From positions 1 through 25,819 of the IMG/VR virus record IMGVR_UViG_3300046535_000852: DNA of 25,819 bases; one strand, 5' to 3'. Positions within the stretch are counted from its first letter, which is position 1; the number at the start of each line of letters is the position of its first letter. Under the pieces are notes generated by a model. The model had not been told where the DNA came from, did no database searches, and worked only from the letters and a program-made list of their open reading frames with translations. This document shows positions 22,779-25,819 of the stretch, piece after piece. The position numbers and the translations under genes were made by a program. The DNA is from a virus.

Positions 22779-23041
22779 GACAGGCGCCTTTGGAGCCGCG
22801 CGAGGACGGCGCGGATGAGGATGCGCGCGACGGGCTCGGCGATCGGGCGGGGTTGGTCGGTGGGCAGTCGTAGCCATTCGGGTGGGGTGTATGTCGGGTC
22901 GGGGTCGCACTCGGGGCCGGGGGCAAAGTTGAACGGTGTGATGGCGTATGGACGTGTGGACGTATCCACGTGTTGGCTTGTGGCACGACTGTGCACGACT
23001 GGGCGGGCGAACAGGTCCGGCTGAGTGGCGCGGGCGGTCAT
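22775..23041 (-). CDS. Unknown small protein, 88 residues
   Basis: An unrecognised, Pro/Arg-rich protein with TQPDLFARP near the N-terminus and YTPPEWLRLPTDQPRPIAEP in the middle, ending in a basic helix (RILIRAVLARLQRRL). It is joined to both neighbours by ATGA overlaps, which supports real expression. The IRAVLARLQ end may be a protein- or nucleic-acid-binding helix. Confidence 0.65.
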   Translation of the reverse strand: MTARATQPDLFARPVVHSRATSQHVDTSTRPYAITPFNFAPGPECDPDPTYTPPEWLRLPTDQPRPIAEPVARILIRAVLARLQRRLS

Positions 23042-23478
23042 GACGCCGCCCAGTATCGTGGTTCGCGCGCGTAACAAATGCCGCGGCAGCGAGGGCAGTA
23101 TGACGAGCCGAGGCGTGCTGGTTTCCGGCAATATTCGTGGTTCGGCGCCGTGTTGTCGGCCCACAACGGATAGCGGCACTGCCCGGACATTGGGAGCGGC
23201 GCCAGGGCTGGTGTGAGTGGAATGACGGGCAACGCGACCATCGGCGGCTCAACGGCTCTGGGTGCCGTTGGAGGGGGCGGGCGCGGGTATGGCGGCGGGT
23301 CACCCGGGCGGTGGATCGGGGATGGGAAACTCTCGGTGATGAGGCCCAGCCGTTTAAGTCGGTTGATGCGGCCGGCGATACTGTTCTTGCCCTTGCCCAG
23401 CAGCCGCCCGATGTCGCTGACGGACGTCCCGAGATTTCGTTCCGAGATAATAATGTCATCGTCGGGTTGCACTGGCAT
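23038..23478 (-). CDS. GcrA-like regulator
   Basis: A 146-residue protein with the two-part plan of GcrA, an alphaproteobacterial cell-cycle transcription factor. The N-terminal HTH reads SVSDIGRLLGKGKNSIAGRI then NRLKRLGLI (19-47). After a Pro-rich linker, the C-terminal cysteine motif reads CRYPLWADN (101-109), EYCRKP (115-120) and SSYCPRCRGICYARE, close to the GcrA pattern CRWP....FC......YC..H....Y. GcrA acts with sigma-70 RNA polymerase at promoters marked by CcrM methylation. The usual N-terminal tryptophan is absent. The start at 23478 overlaps the upstream stop in TGATG. It could redirect host transcription; this is inference. Confidence 0.75.
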   Translation of the reverse strand: MPVQPDDDIIISERNLGTSVSDIGRLLGKGKNSIAGRINRLKRLGLITESFPSPIHRPGDPPPYPRPPPPTAPRAVEPPMVALPVIPLTPALAPLPMSGQCRYPLWADNTAPNHEYCRKPARLGSSYCPRCRGICYAREPRYWAAS

Positions 23479-23672
23479 CACGGCATTCTCCGGTGTTCCA
23501 GGGCCAGCGCGGCGACGGCCTGATCGCATCGCCGCATCGGCCGGCCGCTCCAGCTTTGCCAATAACCGCGCCACGTCGCGCGCTTCAGCACGCGGATTGA
23601 TGTCACGCGGCCATCGGGGCCCAGGAACACGAGGAAATCACGGTCTCCGCGCCTGACCGGAACCTGCGTCAT
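23478..23672 (-). CDS. Unknown small protein, 64 residues
   Basis: A small basic protein: MTQVPVRRGDRDFLVFLGPD then GRVTSIRVLKRATWRGYWQS and a C-terminal helix QAVAALALEHRRM. The ATG shares a base with the RusA stop (TGATG) and the stop does the same with the GcrA-like start, so it is embedded in a coupled chain. I do not recognise a family. Confidence 0.65.
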   Translation of the reverse strand: MTQVPVRRGDRDFLVFLGPDGRVTSIRVLKRATWRGYWQSWSGRPMRRCDQAVAALALEHRRMP

Positions 23673-24148
23673 CACGGCATCCTCCAGGCCAGTCCCGGCA
23701 ACTTCCGTGTCGCCCTGAACGTGCGTGTCCGTGCCGCGCGATGCCGCCCCCCCTTGGGTGCCGCCGGGGCACGCACCGCGCCCATCTCGGGCAGGGGCCA
23801 GAACGCTGCCATGCAATCGGTTCGATCGGCTGGTGTGATCGTGATCCCGGCGCAGTTTTTGTCGTTGGAGATGATCCCCAGGTTCTGCGCGAGGTCGAGG
23901 ATTGGTTTCACGTTGTTATCAAGATCGGTTCGCGACGTTCGCGGCACCTCGATGACGATGTTGAACCGCGTGGTGATTGTCAAAAGTCCAACAATTTGCA
24001 TCTTGACGGCCCACCCCGCTTCATCGCGCCACGCCTTGTATTCCGGCGTCAGATCGCGATGGCCGCGCCGGGTCATCTGCCGCGAGAACATTTTGTTGGC
24101 CGATGTAGGTCGGGGAAAGTGGATGACCACGGTTGGCTGTTCGCTCAT
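23672..24148 (-). CDS. rusA: RusA-type Holliday junction resolvase
   Basis: A 158-residue protein with the RusA signature RTDLDNNVKPILDLAQNLGI (73-92) followed by NDKN (95-98). Asp75, Asp77, Lys81 and Asp96 keep the same spacing (2, 6 and 21) as the catalytic Asp70, Asp72, Lys76 and Asp91 of E. coli RusA. RusA cuts four-way DNA junctions made in replication and recombination, so phages use it before packaging. The C-terminal ~45 residues (Ala/Arg/Lys-rich) extend beyond the usual ~120 and look disordered. The ATG overlaps the methyltransferase stop as ATGA. Confidence 0.88.
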   Translation of the reverse strand: MSEQPTVVIHFPRPTSANKMFSRQMTRRGHRDLTPEYKAWRDEAGWAVKMQIVGLLTITTRFNIVIEVPRTSRTDLDNNVKPILDLAQNLGIISNDKNCAGITITPADRTDCMAAFWPLPEMGAVRAPAAPKGGRHRAARTRTFRATRKLPGLAWRMP

Positions 24149-25023
24149 GGCAGGTAGACCCGCGCGATGTGTCGTGACAGCGGGAGCGGGATCTTGGCAA
24201 TCATGGCGGATGCGAATTTTCTGGATGTGCCGATGTGTTGCCGCTTGTCGTCCTCGGAGCGTTCTATCTTCACACCCTCGACCATGTGCGCGAATTGTCT
24301 GGCGTTCGCGACGTTGAAGCCGACATCGGACAGGTCGATACCGGGTTGTTTCAGCCCCTCATGTTCAGCGGGATTGGTCCAGTGTCCGGCGGTGCGGTGC
24401 GGGACGCCTTTGATGCCGTCCAGATGTCCTTGAGCGAGACCGCCGGGAGGAAACCGGCCATTCGCCAATCCTGTAACCTTCACGCCATTGGGGCGGTCGT
24501 AGCTTTTTTGTCCATCCGAGATATGCGAGGTCACCAGTGCCATTTTCTGGCGTCCGCTGACCGGCGGCATCAGCGCGGGCACGTCGCCCCACAGATAATA
24601 CGAGCCGAAGTTCCACCGTGCCCGCCCGACCCACGGCTGCGCGCCGCGCACGTTTTCCACGACGAGCGGGATGTGATGGCTGGCGGCGAGCGACGCCTGG
24701 GCCTGAATGCGGAAGCACGCCTCGAACAGGGCGTTGCACGGCGGCGGCAGCGCCTTGGCGCGTGACCAGGGCATCGCGCGGTAGCTGTAGCTCTGGCATG
24801 GCGGGCTGGCGACGATCAGCGCGGCGTCTTTGAACTGCGCGCCGTGCAGCGTCAGAACATTTTGAATGACGAGACTAAAGTGCGGTGGTTTCGGCTGTCC
24901 GAATTGCGCCGACATATCTTCCAAATCAAACCCGACCACACGAAAACCTTCAGCGATCAGGCCATCCGCCCATCCATGAAGACCCGTAAACAAATCGATG
25001 GCCAGGGGCCTCACGTCACTCAC
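24145..25023 (-). CDS. DNA C5-cytosine methyltransferase
   Basis: A 292-residue protein with the C5-methyltransferase motifs in order: AIDLFTGLHGWADGL (motif I, binds S-adenosylmethionine), SPPCQSYSYR (motif IV, catalytic Cys76) and VVENVRG (motif VI, ENV at 123-125). The region between VI and the end is short, so target recognition may be simple or atypical; RQFAHMVEGVK and RKFASAMIAKIPLPLSRHIA form the C-terminal part. It would protect phage DNA from host restriction or mark it. I start it at the GTG at 25023, which follows GAGGG and overlaps the upstream stop as GTGA; the open frame continues to 25089 but would overlap the HTH gene by 70 bases. Confidence 0.87.
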   Translation of the reverse strand: MSDVRPLAIDLFTGLHGWADGLIAEGFRVVGFDLEDMSAQFGQPKPPHFSLVIQNVLTLHGAQFKDAALIVASPPCQSYSYRAMPWSRAKALPPPCNALFEACFRIQAQASLAASHHIPLVVENVRGAQPWVGRARWNFGSYYLWGDVPALMPPVSGRQKMALVTSHISDGQKSYDRPNGVKVTGLANGRFPPGGLAQGHLDGIKGVPHRTAGHWTNPAEHEGLKQPGIDLSDVGFNVANARQFAHMVEGVKIERSEDDKRQHIGTSRKFASAMIAKIPLPLSRHIARVYLP

Positions 25024-25277
25024 CGTTCGCCCTCGCGCTTGATCCACCAGAATCCGCCGCGGGTGACGACGGTCACGGTCTTTGGCCACCGCGGGGGCAC
25101 CCAGTCCGCGGCGTGATAGTGTTGCAGCGCGCGGCAGGTATGTATCGTCAGGCCGGTGCGCGCGGCGATCTCCCGCCAGCGCAGGCCGTCGTGGCGTAAC
25201 GCGGCGATGAGGCGGCCGGTCTCGCGGCGGAATCGCTCCGTGGTCACTGTCACCGCGCGTTCGGCCGGCTCGCTCAT
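25020..25277 (-). CDS. Small helix-turn-helix protein, 85 residues
   Basis: A small basic protein with a helix-turn-helix at about residues 30-54 (DGLRWREIAARTGLTIHTCR) and a beta-rich tail TVTVVTRGGFWWIKR. It has a strong GGAGGG ribosome binding site before the ATG. It is the first gene of the coupled chain that runs through methyltransferase, RusA and GcrA-like protein, so it may regulate or be co-regulated with them. The family is not identified. Confidence 0.75.
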   Translation of the reverse strand: MSEPAERAVTVTTERFRRETGRLIAALRHDGLRWREIAARTGLTIHTCRALQHYHAADWVPPRWPKTVTVVTRGGFWWIKREGER

Positions 25278-25375
25278 GTGGTTCCCTCCGTCCGTTAACG
25301 CGGCTTCAGTTCATTCGCGGCCTCCGCCAGAGCGGCACGGTATCGCCCCAGTTCGTTGCTGACCGAGGCGCGGCA

Positions 25376-25819
25376 CTACTGATTGCCACGGGCCGCATCG
25401 GCGACGGTCTCAGGTTCATCGGCAGGCGACTCAGACGCGAGTTCTCGTCTGGCTACTTCCAGCGCGTCCATAACGCGCGCCAAACGCTGACTGTGGGCAG
25501 CCTGCGTAAGAGTGATAATGACTTTTGCAACCTCTGGGATGGTCGCCATAAGGCGCAGAAGAATGTGCATGGGCGGCGTGTGTATGCCATACAAATAGTT
25601 ATCAGCTACGCGCTTGTCGCACCCTGTTAAACGCTGGACTTCTTGGCGTCTGCCACCTGTGCCGCGAACCAACGCGCGCCGGAATTGCTCACGCCAATCA
25701 TCGGGTATCGGGTCGGCAAAGTCTGTTCCCAACGGAAGCGAAGATTGTTCTGGGGCATCCTGAAATTCGGGGGGTTCAATCTCAAGCATCTCAGGAGAAA
25801 ATTCGAACCATTCTCGTGT
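25376..25819 (-). CDS. Possible regulator, 5' end probably outside window
   Basis: The frame ends at TAG 25376 and stays open to the right edge. The edge-side codons read TREWFEFSPEMLEIEPPEF, which looks coding, so the ATG at 25789 may be internal and the true start may lie beyond the window. The middle, QRLTGCDKRVADNYLYGIHT then PPMHILLRLMATIPEVAKVI, looks like a helix-turn-helix region of phage regulators. The C-terminus is acidic and disordered. The 98 bases between this gene and the next hold only an in-frame continuation after the TAG. Confidence 0.65.
   Translation of the reverse strand, partial: TREWFEFSPEMLEIEPPEFQDAPEQSSLPLGTDFADPIPDDWREQFRRALVRGTGGRRQEVQRLTGCDKRVADNYLYGIHTPPMHILLRLMATIPEVAKVIITLTQAAHSQRLARVMDALEVARRELASESPADEPETVADAARGNQ

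Noticed and set aside
22779-23459. Upstream extension of the PD-(D/E)xK nuclease frame by 227 codons
   Set aside because: The extension overlaps the GcrA-like and the 88-residue genes in another frame, is Arg/Pro/His-rich, and the ATG at 22778 has a coupling overlap.
25024-25089. Longer start for the C5-methyltransferase
   Set aside because: It would overlap the HTH gene by 70 bases; the GTG at 25023 has GAGGG upstream and a GTGA overlap, and motif I follows it directly.
1-25819. CRISPR array, tRNA or rRNA genes
   Set aside because: No regular spacer-repeat pattern, cloverleaf or rRNA-like sequence was seen by eye; a tRNAscan and CRISPR search could not be run.

Overview
This window is a GC-rich stretch of a tailed-phage genome or prophage. 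Every gene I can support lies on the minus strand, so transcription runs from high to low coordinates. The structural genes are of the P22/podovirus type: a P22-like portal, a Gp5-like coat protein, a gp4-like and a gp10-like tail accessory protein, and an S74-chaperone tail fibre. A GcrA-like protein (a family found mainly in Alphaproteobacteria) and the base composition suggest an alphaproteobacterial host; this is inference. I see no integrase, tRNA, rRNA or CRISPR array, and the window ends inside genes on both sides, so phage versus prophage cannot be settled here.

Layout in transcription order. (1) 25819-22221 holds a compact, translationally coupled early block in which most neighbours overlap by 1 or 4 bases. 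It contains a partial possible regulator, a small helix-turn-helix protein, a C5-cytosine DNA methyltransferase, a RusA-type Holliday junction resolvase, a small unknown, the GcrA-like protein, another unknown and a PD-(D/E)xK nuclease. (2) 22224-18840 holds a primase/helicase-like DUF3987 protein, an unknown, and a small membrane protein whose C-terminal domain is a paralogue of the primase C-terminus. (3) 18611-17346 is the early/late boundary: a protein with a PEP-CTERM-like tail, a strong Rho-independent terminator, and a NusG/RfaH-like factor directly after it. (4) 17342-15293 holds the terminase genes and a Tat-signal protein with a coat-like segment. (5) 15154-11606 holds an Ig-like protein, two fibre-type proteins and a small conserved-looking gene. 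(6) 11606-10939 holds two membrane proteins and a small HTH protein. (7) 10964-1 is the head and neck module: portal interrupted by a class 3 intein, coiled-coil protein, scaffold, coat, free-standing HNH endonuclease, decoration-like protein, a tiny membrane ORF, a gp4-like protein, an S74 fibre, an HNH-AP2 endonuclease and a gp10-like protein that runs off the left edge.

How the genes fit together: the early block modifies, replicates and processes DNA. A NusG paralogue placed just after a terminator and just before terminase is well placed to act as a late-operon antiterminator. The late genes package DNA and build a short-tailed particle. The head module carries three homing-type elements (the intein, an HNH and an HNH-AP2), each of a different kind. 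The most interesting points are the class 3 intein in the portal, the NusG-like factor with its terminator, the primase-domain copy on a membrane anchor, the PEP-CTERM-like phage protein, the Tat/coat-like protein after terminase, and a degraded Ig repeat between two genes.
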